From assembly GCA_945893365.1 (NCBI GenBank), contig CAMDED010000005.1, forward strand, positions 47,846-111,845: a stretch of DNA of 64,000 nt. The letters run 5' to 3'. A program made the position numbers and the translations under genes. A model generated the notes under the pieces. The model worked only from the letters and a program-made list of their open reading frames with translations, was not told where the DNA came from and did not search any database. Below, piece after piece: positions 7,493-16,187 of the stretch. Source of the stretch: Candidatus Sulfopaludibacter sp. SbA3. GTDB taxonomy: Bacteria; Acidobacteriota; Terriglobia; Bryobacterales; Bryobacteraceae. How positions within the stretch are numbered: the first letter of the stretch is position 1; each line of letters opens with the position of its first letter.

Positions 7493-10400
7493 ATGAATAA
7501 ACCTCGCTTTCCGTCCCTCATTTGGCTGGCGTTGCTAAGCGCCTTTTCCGCAAGCGGGCAAATCGTCCTCAACCCCACGCCGTCGCGCGGGTTGGGACAG
7601 CCCCAGTTGACCGTCTTCAGTTCGACGCCGAACCTGGTTGAAGGGCGAGAGCTGAATCAACCTACGGCTCTGGCGATCGACAAGAGCCAAGCTCCAGCCG
7701 CACTCTACATCGCCGATACCGGCAACAACCGCGTCCTGGTTTGGCGTAGCGCCGCGCAATTCAAGAATGGCGCCGCCGCCGATATCGTCATTGGACAGCC
7801 GGACCGCCTTAGCACTTTCCCGCAGGGTCCGGGCCGCACGAATTCCATCCTTTCTAGAGGTCTATTCGCCCCAACGGCGGTGATCACGGACGCGAGCGGC
7901 AACCTTTATGTGGCGGATTCCGGGAACAACCGCATTCTGCGTTTTCCCGCGCCGCTGTCCGCCAGCGAGCAGGTCCCGGACCTGGTCATCGGCCAGCCCG
8001 ACTTCAATACCGTGACGCCGAACACGGGCGGGATTTCCGACAGGACGATAGTTCTATTCGGGAACAATACGCTTTCCCGCGGGGCCTTCGCTTTCGATTC
8101 CAGCGGAAATCTGTTTTTTGCCGACGCTGGCAACAACCGCGTCCTGCGCTACCGCGCAGCCGATCTCAGACCGGGGTCGCCCAACCAGCCGGCCGCGGAC
8201 ATGCTCTTCGGACAACCGGACTTCATCACGGCAACGGCGCTGGCGCTTACGGCGGAAAATCGGACCAACCGCGAACGCCTCACGGGTCCGGGAGGACTTG
8301 GAGTGGATCCCGCCGGCCGGCTTTACGTGTCCGACGCCCTGGCTCGCGTCGTGGTTTTCGACAGCCCGCTTTTTAGCGGAAAGAGTCCCGCGCGAATCCT
8401 CGGGATCCGGACGCCCGTCCCGCTTCAGCCCGGCCAGCCATCCCCTCCGGCGATCGACGAAACTTTGCTCCTAACACCCCAGGGCGTGTTTTTCAGCGGA
8501 TCGAATCCGGGAGTCGTCGACTCCGGTCTTCATCGAATTGTGGTCTACGATCCATTCGACCGCTGGCCAGCCGAGTCCGTCGCCTTCTCGCCTCCCGCCA
8601 AGGGCCTTTTCGGACAGCCCGATTTCAACAGCCAGAAACCGAACCGCGGCCAGCCTGAGCCGTCCTCCAATTCTCTGCGGGGTCCTACTGAGGCCGCCCT
8701 GTTGGGAGACGAGCTCTTCGTGGTGGATTCCATCAACAATCGCGTGCTCGTACTGCCACGCCAGTCTCCTACACAGTTCCTGCCGGCTTCACGCGTCCTT
8801 GGTCAGGACGACTTCAAGTATGGAGCGGTCAATTTATTGGAAGGACGCGAGTTCAATTTCGGCGATCGCGGGGCGTTGCTGGTCGACTCGAAGTCGAATC
8901 CCCCGCGGCTCTACGTCGCCGACAGCGCCAACCACCGCGTCCTGGGCTATCGCGACCTCCGAACCGTCAAGCCGGGCGTCAAGGCCGACTTGCTTATCGG
9001 ACAGAGCGATTTCGGATCGTCCATCGTCAATTATCCCGGGAACGAGATCGACAAGCCGACCGACACGGGGCTCGCCCTCCCTGCCGGACTGGCGCTTGAC
9101 GCGGATGGTAACCTCTACGTGGCCGATTCCGGAAATGGCCGCGTCTTGCGATTCCCGAAGCCGTTCGACAACATCTCGAACGGCGTTCCGAAGGCCGACC
9201 TCGTCCTGGGTCAGACCAGCTTCACCTTCAAGATCGCCGATCCAAGCGCAAAGACGATGGCGACTCCCTGGGGGCTGGCTTTCTCAGGCGACGACGGTCT
9301 CCTCGTCTCCGACGCGACCCACAACCGCGTCCTTCTTTTTGCGGGCAAGGCGGAGGATTTCGTCAACGGCATGACGGCCTCGAAGGTCTACGGACAGCCT
9401 GATTTCGTCTCCACGCGCACAGGCGGCGCCGAAACCGACAACCGGATGAACTCTCCGCGCCACATCGCCGCCGACACCGACGGACGACTGTACGTCACCG
9501 ACACAGGCAACAGCCGCGTGATGATTTTCGATCAAGTGGCGTTTACGCCTTCCGCCGATGCGCGCGCCGCCATCCAGTTGTCGCTGTCGATTCAAGGCGG
9601 CCGGCTTTCGGTTCCTCGGGGTATATTCGTCAACTCTGAAACCGGCGAAATCTGGGTCGCCGACACGGGATCCCAACGCGCCGTCCGCTATCCGAAATTC
9701 GACGACCTGGCGCTCAGTTTCCAGGGGAACGGCGTCGTGGTGGACGCGAGCAACGGCTTCGGTTTCTCTCCGCTTGCCGTGGCGCAAGACAGCAGCGGAG
9801 CGCTACTGATCCTGGATAACGCAAACCGCATCGTGATCCACTTCCAAGGCCTCGCCGGGTTGAACGCCGCCAACTCCCTGCCCTTCCGCGCGCTTGCGCC
9901 CGGGGCTATCGCCTCGCTCTATCCGCGCGGTGGAACGTTCGCCAGCGTGACGGAGAATTTCAGAGCCCTTCCGCTGCCGCGCGCGCTCGCCGATACGGAG
10001 GTTCACATCAACGGCCAGCCCGCGCCTCTGTTTTACGTTTCTCCCACCCAGATCAACTTCATGGTCCCAACCAGCGCGCCCGTCTCGGGGACCGTGGAAC
10101 TGGAAATCGTCCGCAAGTCCACCGGCCAGGTTGTAGCCGGCGGCTCGCTGCCCATGGACAGGGCATCGCCCGCTCTATTCACGGTAAGTGGAACCGGAGG
10201 CGGCCAGGTTGCGGCGCTGAATCAGGACAACACGGTGAACTCGGAAGAGAATCCCGCGGCGCGCGGTTCCATTATTCAGCTTTTCGGAACCGGCCAAGGC
10301 GTGGTGCCGGGAGCTCCACCCGACGGCGAGGCGCCGAGCGGCCAAATCCAGACCGACGTGAAGCCTCGCGTCATCGTCAACACCGGCTTTGTCGACGAAG

Positions 10401-10570
10401 CCGACGTGGTGTTTTCCGGTCTCGCGCCCGGCCTGGTCGGCGTGTGGCAGATCAACGTGAGGATCCCCATGACCGTGCCTCCCTCACCTGCAATCGTCGT
10501 GGCAATTGTGCACCGGAGCATTCCAAGCATCGTCCCGGGCCTGAGGACGACAATCGCCGTGAAAGAGTAG
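7493..10570 (+). CDS. Secreted NHL-repeat protein with C-terminal TIGR03437-type domain
   Basis: The frame extends upstream, but the ATG at 7493 is preferred because it opens a signal peptide (MNKPRFPSLIWLALLSAF) with probable cleavage after SASG. The product has about 1025 residues. Residues of about 30-800 carry many NHL-type propeller blades with the recurring phrase Y(I/V)AD(S/T)GNNRVL, alternating with IGQPDF-type segments. The last 200 residues (from about PFRALAPGAIASLYP) match the domain catalogued as TIGR03437, known mainly from Solibacter-like acidobacteria and found at the ends of large exported proteins. That domain is a main reason for the taxonomic call. Substrate and function are unknown; carbohydrate or protein binding at the surface is plausible. 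No ribosome site is obvious. Confidence 0.88.
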   Translation: MNKPRFPSLIWLALLSAFSASGQIVLNPTPSRGLGQPQLTVFSSTPNLVEGRELNQPTALAIDKSQAPAALYIADTGNNRVLVWRSAAQFKNGAAADIVIGQPDRLSTFPQGPGRTNSILSRGLFAPTAVITDASGNLYVADSGNNRILRFPAPLSASEQVPDLVIGQPDFNTVTPNTGGISDRTIVLFGNNTLSRGAFAFDSSGNLFFADAGNNRVLRYRAADLRPGSPNQPAADMLFGQPDFITATALALTAENRTNRERLTGPGGLGVDPAGRLYVSDALARVVVFDSPLFSGKSPARILGIRTPVPLQPGQPSPPAIDETLLLTPQGVFFSGSNPGVVDSGLHRIVVYDPFDRWPAESVAFSPPAKGLFGQPDFNSQKPNRGQPEPSSNSLRGPTEAALLGDELFVVDSINNRVLVLPRQSPTQFLPASRVLGQDDFKYGAVNLLEGREFNFGDRGALLVDSKSNPPRLYVADSANHRVLGYRDLRTVKPGVKADLLIGQSDFGSSIVNYPGNEIDKPTDTGLALPAGLALDADGNLYVADSGNGRVLRFPKPFDNISNGVPKADLVLGQTSFTFKIADPSAKTMATPWGLAFSGDDGLLVSDATHNRVLLFAGKAEDFVNGMTASKVYGQPDFVSTRTGGAETDNRMNSPRHIAADTDGRLYVTDTGNSRVMIFDQVAFTPSADARAAIQLSLSIQGGRLSVPRGIFVNSETGEIWVADTGSQRAVRYPKFDDLALSFQGNGVVVDASNGFGFSPLAVAQDSSGALLILDNANRIVIHFQGLAGLNAANSLPFRALAPGAIASLYPRGGTFASVTENFRALPLPRALADTEVHINGQPAPLFYVSPTQINFMVPTSAPVSGTVELEIVRKSTGQVVAGGSLPMDRASPALFTVSGTGGGQVAALNQDNTVNSEENPAARGSIIQLFGTGQGVVPGAPPDGEAPSGQIQTDVKPRVIVNTGFVDEADVVFSGLAPGLVGVWQINVRIPMTVPPSPAIVVAIVHRSIPSIVPGLRTTIAVKE

Positions 10571-10575
10571 ACTGC

Positions 10576-11193
10576 ATGGAATTCAATGAACCCCGCATCG
10601 CGCTGAATCGTATCTACACCAAACGCGGCGACGGCGGTGAAACCAGCTTGGTTGGCGGCCAGAGCGTGGGAAAGGACGCTCTTCGAATCGAAGCCTACGG
10701 CACTGTCGACGAACTGAATTCCTGCGTCGGCATGGCTGCGGTTTCGGTAAAAGCCTCGGCCGAAACCGCGAAGCTTGATCCGCTTCTTACGATCCTGTTG
10801 CGCGTGCAACACGAGCTGTTCAACCTCGGCTCCATTCTGGCCACCTTGCCCGAGGACGTGCATCGGAAACAGCCGCGCATAACGGAGGCGGAGGTCGCTC
10901 AGCTCGAATCCGAGATCGATTTGATGAATGAAGGCCTGCCGGCGCTTCGCTCGTTCGTCTTGCCGGGCGGCTCGCGCCTGAACGCCGAGTTACATCTCTG
11001 CCGCACGGTTTGCCGCCGCGCCGAACGCATCTGCGTGGCGCTCGCACGCGAGGAATCCGTTCCGCCGGAAGCGATTCGATACCTCAACCGTCTCAGCGAC
11101 GCGATGTTCGTCTGGAGCCGGTGGGCAAGCGCGGCCGAAGGCGTGAGCGAAATCCTTTGGCAGCCCAATCGGGCCGCCTCCGGATCACGGTGA
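10576..11193 (+). CDS. pduO: PduO-type cob(I)alamin adenosyltransferase
   Basis: This 205-residue protein matches PduO-type ATP:cob(I)alamin adenosyltransferases, which transfer adenosyl from ATP to reduced corrinoid to make coenzyme B12. The N-terminal ATP-binding motif is present (YTKRGDGGETSLVGG, residues about 13-27), followed by the conserved YGTVDELNS. The C-terminal part has LPGG, the R-x-x-C-R-R-A-E-R helix and YLNRLSDAMFVWSRW, which contribute to the corrinoid site. It starts 5 bases after the NHL gene; only a weak GAG lies upstream. It suggests the organism uses adenosylcobalamin enzymes, none of which is in the window. Length and motifs are normal for the family. Confidence 0.95.
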   Translation: MEFNEPRIALNRIYTKRGDGGETSLVGGQSVGKDALRIEAYGTVDELNSCVGMAAVSVKASAETAKLDPLLTILLRVQHELFNLGSILATLPEDVHRKQPRITEAEVAQLESEIDLMNEGLPALRSFVLPGGSRLNAELHLCRTVCRRAERICVALAREESVPPEAIRYLNRLSDAMFVWSRWASAAEGVSEILWQPNRAASGSR

Positions 11194-11284
11194 CGCCGTC
11201 CCCAGCGCGCGTCTACGTCCCCAGCGCGCTCTTGCGTCCCCCGGCACGTTACCGCGAAGCGTCGTTTGCTAAGATGAACTTGCC

Positions 11285-11689
11285 ATGCTGAAATGGTTCC
11301 GCGCCGCGAAGGAAGCTCCCCTTACGGGCGCGCCGCCCATCCGCAGGCAGAAGACGTACTCGGGGCAAAGCGGCTACGTGTATCAATATTTCTACGAGGG
11401 CTGCCGCTCCGCCGAGCGCGGCGCCGCGCATGGAACGCAGTACGTCTTTCGAGTTTCGAGCGACCGCCGCACGGACGTCAATCACTCGATCTTCGTCCCG
11501 GAAAGCGCGGTTTCATCCTGGGAAAGCGCGCATGGGCGCTCTCTCAACTCCACCGAGCGTTACGCGATCGCGAAACTCGCCTTGTTTCAGGCGTTCGACG
11601 ACCGGCCGACGCCCGAAGCCGCGAAAGAGGAGGTCGTCGTGCGGGCGGCCGACGTGGATTCCTACCTTGCGGCGCTGGACCTGGAGTAG
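11285..11689 (+). CDS. Conserved-looking hypothetical protein
   Basis: A 134-residue soluble protein without a signal peptide or membrane segment. I recognise no family. The middle reads as a compact alpha/beta domain (GYVYQYFYEG, QYVFRVSSD, SIFVPESAV), followed by an ERYAIAKLALFQAFD helix and an acidic C-terminal helix. It starts 91 bases after the adenosyltransferase gene and ends 4 bases before the next gene, so these two genes probably form a pair. Coding potential is supported by the regular residue pattern and by the absence of a better competing frame. The start is the first ATG in the frame; no strong ribosome site is seen. Confidence 0.65.
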   Translation: MLKWFRAAKEAPLTGAPPIRRQKTYSGQSGYVYQYFYEGCRSAERGAAHGTQYVFRVSSDRRTDVNHSIFVPESAVSSWESAHGRSLNSTERYAIAKLALFQAFDDRPTPEAAKEEVVVRAADVDSYLAALDLE

Positions 11690-11693
11690 ACGA

Positions 11694-12446
11694 ATGCCAG
11701 TCGCTCCCATCCCGGCGCCTCTCGACCACCTCGGATCCCGCCCCTTCTCTTTCTATCCGCCCATTTTGAATATCGAGACTAACGAGTGGCTGTACCGCAA
11801 GTCCACGTGGTCCGAGATGCTGGTCTCGAACGCCCGCAGCGGTATGGAAGTCTGGATTCCGCGGCGGTTTCTCGGGGAGATATCGAGTATCGAAGACCCC
11901 GTGGTCATCGTGGGCCTTGTGAAGGAATTGGAATACCGGGCGGGAAGCATCTGGCCGCACCAGCGGCGCGTCATCGAAATGCCGCCCACGCCGGCTGCGA
12001 GTGCGGAGCGCATCCCGGCCTCGGACCTTCCCGCCCCGGTCGTGGGCATCCGCCTCGAACGGTCGGAAGCCGCGATCGGCCGGTTGATCGGCATCGTAAT
12101 GGTGATTGCCATTCTGGCCTACGTGCTGATGATCTCGGTAACTCGGGACGGCGGGTTCCGGCTCCGCGCCGTGATGCAGTCGGATACGGGTCTCACCGCC
12201 CGCGACGACTACTTCGCCGTCGTGCGGCGGCTCGGGACCCCAGCCGAAGACCGCTGGAGCCCCGAGACCGGCGCTCTCCAGTACCGCGCCCTGTGGTATC
12301 CTCAGCAAGCTTATTACGTGATTCTTCTCGGAACCGACAGGAAGGATATGCACTATATCGGCACGCTCGGTAAAGACTGGAAGACGATTCATTCCGTTCC
12401 CTCGCCGGGAGTGGCGGCGATGCTGAATAAGCTGCCGAAATTCTGA
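11694..12446 (+). CDS. Single-pass membrane protein of unknown function
   Basis: A 250-residue protein starting at the ATG 4 bases after the previous stop; the frame is open further upstream only because it overlaps the previous gene. Residues of about 1-120 are a soluble domain (VWIPRRFLGEI, VVIVGLVKELEY). One transmembrane helix follows at about 130-149 (LIGIVMVIAILAYVLMIS). A C-terminal domain of about 100 residues resembles a small lipid- or protein-binding fold (DDYFAVVRRLG, YYVILLGTDR). No family is recognised. It is probably co-transcribed with the 134-residue gene before it and possibly with cstA, which starts 20 bases later. Confidence 0.75.
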   Translation: MPVAPIPAPLDHLGSRPFSFYPPILNIETNEWLYRKSTWSEMLVSNARSGMEVWIPRRFLGEISSIEDPVVIVGLVKELEYRAGSIWPHQRRVIEMPPTPAASAERIPASDLPAPVVGIRLERSEAAIGRLIGIVMVIAILAYVLMISVTRDGGFRLRAVMQSDTGLTARDDYFAVVRRLGTPAEDRWSPETGALQYRALWYPQQAYYVILLGTDRKDMHYIGTLGKDWKTIHSVPSPGVAAMLNKLPKF

Positions 12447-12466
12447 TCCACTCTTGAGCTTTCCAC

Positions 12467-14533
12467 ATGAAACGAATTCTCGGACACGCGATCTGGGCGT
12501 TGGTAGCCGTTCTCGCAGCCTACGCCCTTGCGGCGATCGCCCTCAACCGCGGCGAGCCGATCAACAGCATCTGGCTGGTGATCGCCTCCGCCTGCACCTA
12601 CCTCATCGGATTTCGCTTCTATGCGAAGTTCATCGCCACCAAGGTCATGGCGCTCGACGACAACCGGGCCACGCCCGCCGAACGGCTCCGCGACGGCCAC
12701 GACTTTGAGCCGACCAACAAGTGGATTGTCTTTGGGCACCACTTCGCCGCCATCGCGGGACCCGGGCCGCTCGTCGGACCCACTCTTGCCGCCCAGTTCG
12801 GTTACCTGCCGGGAACGCTCTGGATCATCGTCGGAGCTGTGCTTGGCGGCGCCGTGCAAGACTTCGTCATCCTGTTCGCCTCCGTGCGCCGGGACGGCAA
12901 GTCGCTCGGCCAGATGGCTCGCGAGGAAATCGGCAAGGTCGGCGGATTCACCGCCCTGCTGACCGTGCTTCTGATCATGATCATTCTACTTGCGGTCGTG
13001 GCGCTGGTGGTGGTGAACGCGTTGAAGGGCAGCCCGTGGGGGACGTTCACGATCGCGGCGACCATGCCCATCGCCGTGCTGATGGGCGTCTACCTGCGCT
13101 ACCTGCGCCCGGGCAAGGTCCTGGAGGTTTCGGTAATCGGCTTTCTCCTCGTCATGGCCAGTATCTTCGCCGGCGAGTGGGTGGCGAATTCGAGCGCTCT
13201 CGCTCCCGTCTTTACGCTCTCGGCGGTGTCGCTCGCCTTCGCGGTAATCATCTACGGTTTCTTTGCGAGCGCGCTGCCGGTGTGGCTGTTGCTGGCTCCT
13301 CGCGACTACTTGAGCACATTCGTAAAACTGGGCGTCGTGCTGATGCTCGGAGTCGGCATCCTTTTCGTCCGCCCCGAGCTGCAGATGCCCGCGTTCACGC
13401 GGTTCGTCGATGGCACGGGCCCGATTTTCGCAGGCAAGATTTTCCCGTTCTGCTTTATCACGATCGCCTGCGGAGCGATTTCCGGATTCCATTCGCTCAT
13501 TTCCTCGGGCACGACGCCGAAGATGCTCGCCAAGGAGGGGCATGCCTGGCCGGTGGGATACGGTTCGATGCTTCTGGAGGGTTTCGTCGCGGTCATGGCC
13601 ATGATCGCCGCCTGCGTACTGGAACCCGGCGTCTTTTTCGCCGTCAATTCACCGGCGGGCGTAGTGGGCGCGACGCCCGAGGCGGCCATCGCGACGATCA
13701 ATGGCTGGGGCTTCCCGGTTTCGGTCGCGACCATGCAGGACCTCTCCAAACAGGTGGGCGAGCAGACGCTGTTCTACCGCACGGGAGGAGCGCCGTCGCT
13801 CGCGCTGGGCATGGCTCACATCTTCGCGCGCAGCGGGGGCGGCCAAGCCGTGATCGGCTTCTGGTACCACTTCGCGATCATGTTCGAGGCCCTGTTTATT
13901 CTGACGATCATCGACGCCGGCACGCGCGTGGGCCGCTTCATGCTTCAGGATCTGCTGGGTCACGTCTACAAGCCGCTGGGGCGGACCGGTTGGATGCCGG
14001 GCGTCATCGCGACGAGCGCCGCCGTGGTTGTCGCCTGGGGTTATTTCCTCTACCAGGGCGTGAAGGACCCTTTGGGCGGTATCAATTCCCTTTGGCCGCT
14101 TTTCGGTATTGCGAATCAGCTGCTCGCCGCGATCGCGCTGTGCGTCGCGACCACAATCCTCATCAAGATGCACCGGGCGCGCTACATGTGGGTAACGTGC
14201 GTGCCGCTCGCGTGGCTGGTGATCGTGACTTTCAGCGCGGCGTATTTGAAGATACTTTCGCCGCTGCCGAGCTTGGGGTTCCTTGCCCAGGCGAGCGCGC
14301 TTGAAGCAAAAATCCAGGCCGGGGCGATCGCGGCGGCGAATGTGGCCGAGACTCAGACGTTGATTTTCAACGCGCGTCTGGACGCGGCAATCTGCGGAAT
14401 CTTCCTCGTGCTGGTGACGACCATTCTCATCGATTCGATCCGGCTCTGGATCGGAATTCTATCCGGCGGGCGCGAGGGACGGGTGGTGGAGTCGCCCTTC
14501 GTGCAATCGATGCTGCGGCCGGAGGAAGTGTGA
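12467..14533 (+). CDS. cstA: CstA-type peptide/pyruvate transporter
   Basis: A 688-residue polytopic membrane protein matching the carbon starvation protein CstA family, which imports peptides or pyruvate when preferred carbon runs out. Many transmembrane helices are visible from residue 5 to 680. Conserved blocks include [31 protein letters not shown] sequence near 80-105 (split here as [12 protein letters not shown] and GPLVGP), [12 protein letters not shown] near 345, and [13 protein letters not shown] near 485. Length is typical. Its 3' end overlaps a tiny YbdD-like gene by 4 bases, the usual CstA/YbdD arrangement. Regulation in enterobacteria involves CRP and CsrA; nothing comparable can be assigned here. 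Confidence 0.95.
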   Translation: MKRILGHAIWALVAVLAAYALAAIALNRGEPINSIWLVIASACTYLIGFRFYAKFIATKVMALDDNRATPAERLRDGHDFEPTNKWIVFGHHFAAIAGPGPLVGPTLAAQFGYLPGTLWIIVGAVLGGAVQDFVILFASVRRDGKSLGQMAREEIGKVGGFTALLTVLLIMIILLAVVALVVVNALKGSPWGTFTIAATMPIAVLMGVYLRYLRPGKVLEVSVIGFLLVMASIFAGEWVANSSALAPVFTLSAVSLAFAVIIYGFFASALPVWLLLAPRDYLSTFVKLGVVLMLGVGILFVRPELQMPAFTRFVDGTGPIFAGKIFPFCFITIACGAISGFHSLISSGTTPKMLAKEGHAWPVGYGSMLLEGFVAVMAMIAACVLEPGVFFAVNSPAGVVGATPEAAIATINGWGFPVSVATMQDLSKQVGEQTLFYRTGGAPSLALGMAHIFARSGGGQAVIGFWYHFAIMFEALFILTIIDAGTRVGRFMLQDLLGHVYKPLGRTGWMPGVIATSAAVVVAWGYFLYQGVKDPLGGINSLWPLFGIANQLLAAIALCVATTILIKMHRARYMWVTCVPLAWLVIVTFSAAYLKILSPLPSLGFLAQASALEAKIQAGAIAAANVAETQTLIFNARLDAAICGIFLVLVTTILIDSIRLWIGILSGGREGRVVESPFVQSMLRPEEV

Positions 14534-14706
14534 GACGCCTGCGGCGTTTCGGAGAGCTGGTGATGGCGCTGCTGCGGGAGCTCGCCGACGAGAACGCTTA
14601 TGCCCGGCACTTGGCGAGTCACGGCCGGAAGCACTCCGGAGCCGAGTGGCGGCGATTCTCCGAAGAGCGCATGCGGGCGAAATACGCGCGCGCCAAGTGC
14701 TGCTGA
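14530..14706 (+). CDS. YbdD/YjiX-like small CstA partner protein (ends in Cys-Cys)
   Basis: A 58-residue gene easily missed because of its size and GTG start. GTG at 14530 overlaps the cstA stop as GTGA, and a perfect GGAGG lies just upstream inside cstA. The product is basic, has an R-x-F-x-E-E-R-M segment near the end ([15 protein letters not shown]) and finishes K-C-C. This matches the small YbdD/YjiX-type proteins that sit directly downstream of cstA. In a related group the last residue is selenocysteine (KCU then stop). Here the TGA after KCC is followed by sense codons and no second stop, so this is the ordinary cysteine form. Its job is thought to be tied to CstA transport but is not worked out. 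Confidence 0.85.
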   Translation: MRRLRRFGELVMALLRELADENAYARHLASHGRKHSGAEWRRFSEERMRAKYARAKCC

Positions 14707-14713
14707 TCGGAGA

Positions 14714-15175
14714 TCAACCCCGATCGGCCGCCTCGACTGCATTGATTTTTCCGATTAGGGCGGATGACAACGAGCCGAGGCTGTCGCCGAGAGCCTTGAG
14801 GACCTTGGGCGGAACATCGATCAGTTCCGCCTCGAGCCGCCGCTCCAACATTCGCCCGCTGCTTGTCAGCTGTTTGACGCCTTTCGGAGTGATTCGCACC
14901 AGACTTGACCTTGCGTCCTTTGCGTCCGCTTCGCGGCGAACCCAACCACGAAGCTCCATCTGTTGAATGAGTACCGTCATCGTTGGCGCGCGGATCTGCT
15001 CGATCTCAGCCAGAGTTCGCTGATTCGACGGTCCCAGGAGATCGAGGTCTTTCAGGACCATCAGCGCGGTCCAGCGAACCTTGGCGCGGCGTGCCTCGTG
15101 GCGAAGGAGCCGATACACGTAACCGCTCACAAACATCAGCAATTGCGCCGCGTTTCCCTGTGGCGGATGTGGCAT
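14714..15175 (-). CDS. MarR-family transcriptional regulator
   Basis: A 153-residue protein with the MarR winged-helix layout: an N-terminal dimerisation helix (GYVYRLLRHEAR), a helix-turn-helix at about 50-75 (TLAEIEQIRAPTMTVLIQQMELRGWV), and the wing with the conserved D-x-R segment (READAKDARSSLVRITPKG). MarR proteins repress nearby genes and often themselves, releasing DNA when a small ligand binds. It is divergent from a DUF998 membrane protein with only 27 bases between the start codons. That gap contains a perfect inverted repeat, so control of both genes is likely. The gene ends 8 bases from the convergent YbdD-like gene. Confidence 0.93.
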   Translation of the reverse strand: MPHPPQGNAAQLLMFVSGYVYRLLRHEARRAKVRWTALMVLKDLDLLGPSNQRTLAEIEQIRAPTMTVLIQQMELRGWVRREADAKDARSSLVRITPKGVKQLTSSGRMLERRLEAELIDVPPKVLKALGDSLGSLSSALIGKINAVEAADRG

Positions 15176-15183
15176 GATAAATG

Positions 15184-15198
15184 GTTAGTTATACTAAC
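15184..15198. promoter_or_regulatory. Inverted-repeat operator shared by marR-like and DUF998 genes
   Basis: The 15 bases GTTAGTTATACTAAC form a perfect inverted repeat: two GTTAGT/ACTAAC arms around TAT. It occupies most of the 27-base gap between divergent start codons at 15175 and 15203. A TATACT hexamer (15190-15195) facing the DUF998 gene and a TATAAC on the other strand both lie within it. A bound MarR dimer would cover both promoters, so autoregulation plus repression of the membrane protein is expected. The DUF998 transcript would be nearly leaderless. Confidence 0.65.
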
Positions 15199-15202
15199 TA
15201 TT

Positions 15203-15895
15203 ATGCCACAAGCCGCGGGCGTGCGAACCGGTAACCGGAATTCGGTCCTGTTGTGGGCAGGCCTGCTTGCCGCCCCGCTGTTCGTCTTAAGCGTGAGCGT
15301 CGCCGGCTCGCTGAATCCGGGCTATCGCCATTCCCATGGAGCGATCAGCCGGCTGGGGGCCCTGGGTGCGCCTTGGAATTTGGGCTTTGCCTTCTTTGGC
15401 CTTCTGCTTCCAGGCCTGCTGACGGCCGGAGTGGCCTTCGAACTGCGGCGCGCCGGGCAAGCCGTGGGTGCGAAGACGCACGCCGGCACAGGTCTCCTGG
15501 TTTACGGAGCGATGACAGGACTGACGGCTATACCCGCCGACTTCGAGCGCATGTTTCAGAGCCCGTGGACATGGGCGCATGCATTCTTCGTCATGGCGTC
15601 TCCATTGGTGCTTTTCGCAGTGATTCCAGGCTGCGCCCGGTCCTTGAGAGTACTTGGCGCTTCGCGAGCGTCCGCGGCCATGTTCACGGTTCTCGGGTAC
15701 CTGCCGGCCCTGGAATTTCTGCTGTATGGGATCCTCGTCAACGCGCCTGGACTCGTTCAACGATTGATGATCGTAACCGGCCACCTCAGCACTGCCTGGT
15801 TAAGCTGGGCACTTCTTGCGATTCGTCGCGAACCGAAGCCGCGACCGGATCCGCCCGTTGCTGTTTCGAACCCAATCACCGGCGAGCGCGCCTGA
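15203..15895 (+). CDS. DUF998-family membrane protein
   Basis: A 230-residue integral membrane protein with about six transmembrane helices (for example VLLWAGLLAAPLFVLSVSV, NLGFAFFGLLLPGLLTAG, FTVLGYLPALEFLLYGILV). The first loop contains the pattern PGYRHSHGAISRLGALGAP, resembling the conserved loop of DUF998 proteins. The ATG at 15203 is chosen because the frame upstream would run through the divergent regulator and the operator. No ribosome site precedes it, and the likely -10 is only 7 bases upstream, so the mRNA may be leaderless. Its function is unknown; control by the adjacent MarR regulator suggests a response to a small toxic compound. Confidence 0.82.
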   Translation: MPQAAGVRTGNRNSVLLWAGLLAAPLFVLSVSVAGSLNPGYRHSHGAISRLGALGAPWNLGFAFFGLLLPGLLTAGVAFELRRAGQAVGAKTHAGTGLLVYGAMTGLTAIPADFERMFQSPWTWAHAFFVMASPLVLFAVIPGCARSLRVLGASRASAAMFTVLGYLPALEFLLYGILVNAPGLVQRLMIVTGHLSTAWLSWALLAIRREPKPRPDPPVAVSNPITGERA

Positions 15896-16145
15896 AGCAA
15901 AGATCCTGAAACCGGTGCGCTCACGGCCGTCAGGCTCGGAACCGCGGCTCCCCGTCGGTAGCCAAGTCAGTGTCCGTAAAAACCGCGTTTTCTATGTTGC
16001 ACGACACGGCCAAGCTTGATTGGCTTCGTTCTTTTTGGGGTTCCTGCCTTGGTTCCATCGCCCGTTCCGGCCGGCCACACACCGAAATTTTCCGGGCCTT
16101 CGGCTTTCCCGCGACCCGCCATCGGGGATATACTAACCGACACCT

Positions 16146-16161
16146 CGACTCACGAGAGTCG
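16146..16161 (+). other. Small hairpin in the leader of the creatininase-like gene
   Basis: CGACTC and GAGTCG flank the loop ACGA, a perfect 6-bp stem 26 bases before the start codon. A TATACT hexamer at 16129-16134 just upstream could be the -10 element, so the hairpin would sit in the 5' leader. The rest of 15896-16187 shows no gene. Confidence 0.35.
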
Positions 16162-16187
16162 GGTTGAAAGCTGCGCTGAGGACTTCA

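Noticed and set aside
12721..14304. 527-codon frame inside cstA
   Set aside because: An alternative frame of a clear transporter gene; arginine-rich and without membrane segments.
14704..14706. TGA after K-C-C of the cstA partner read as selenocysteine
   Set aside because: In the KCU family a stop follows the Sec codon at once. Here sense codons follow, and the Cys codon TGC already occupies that place.
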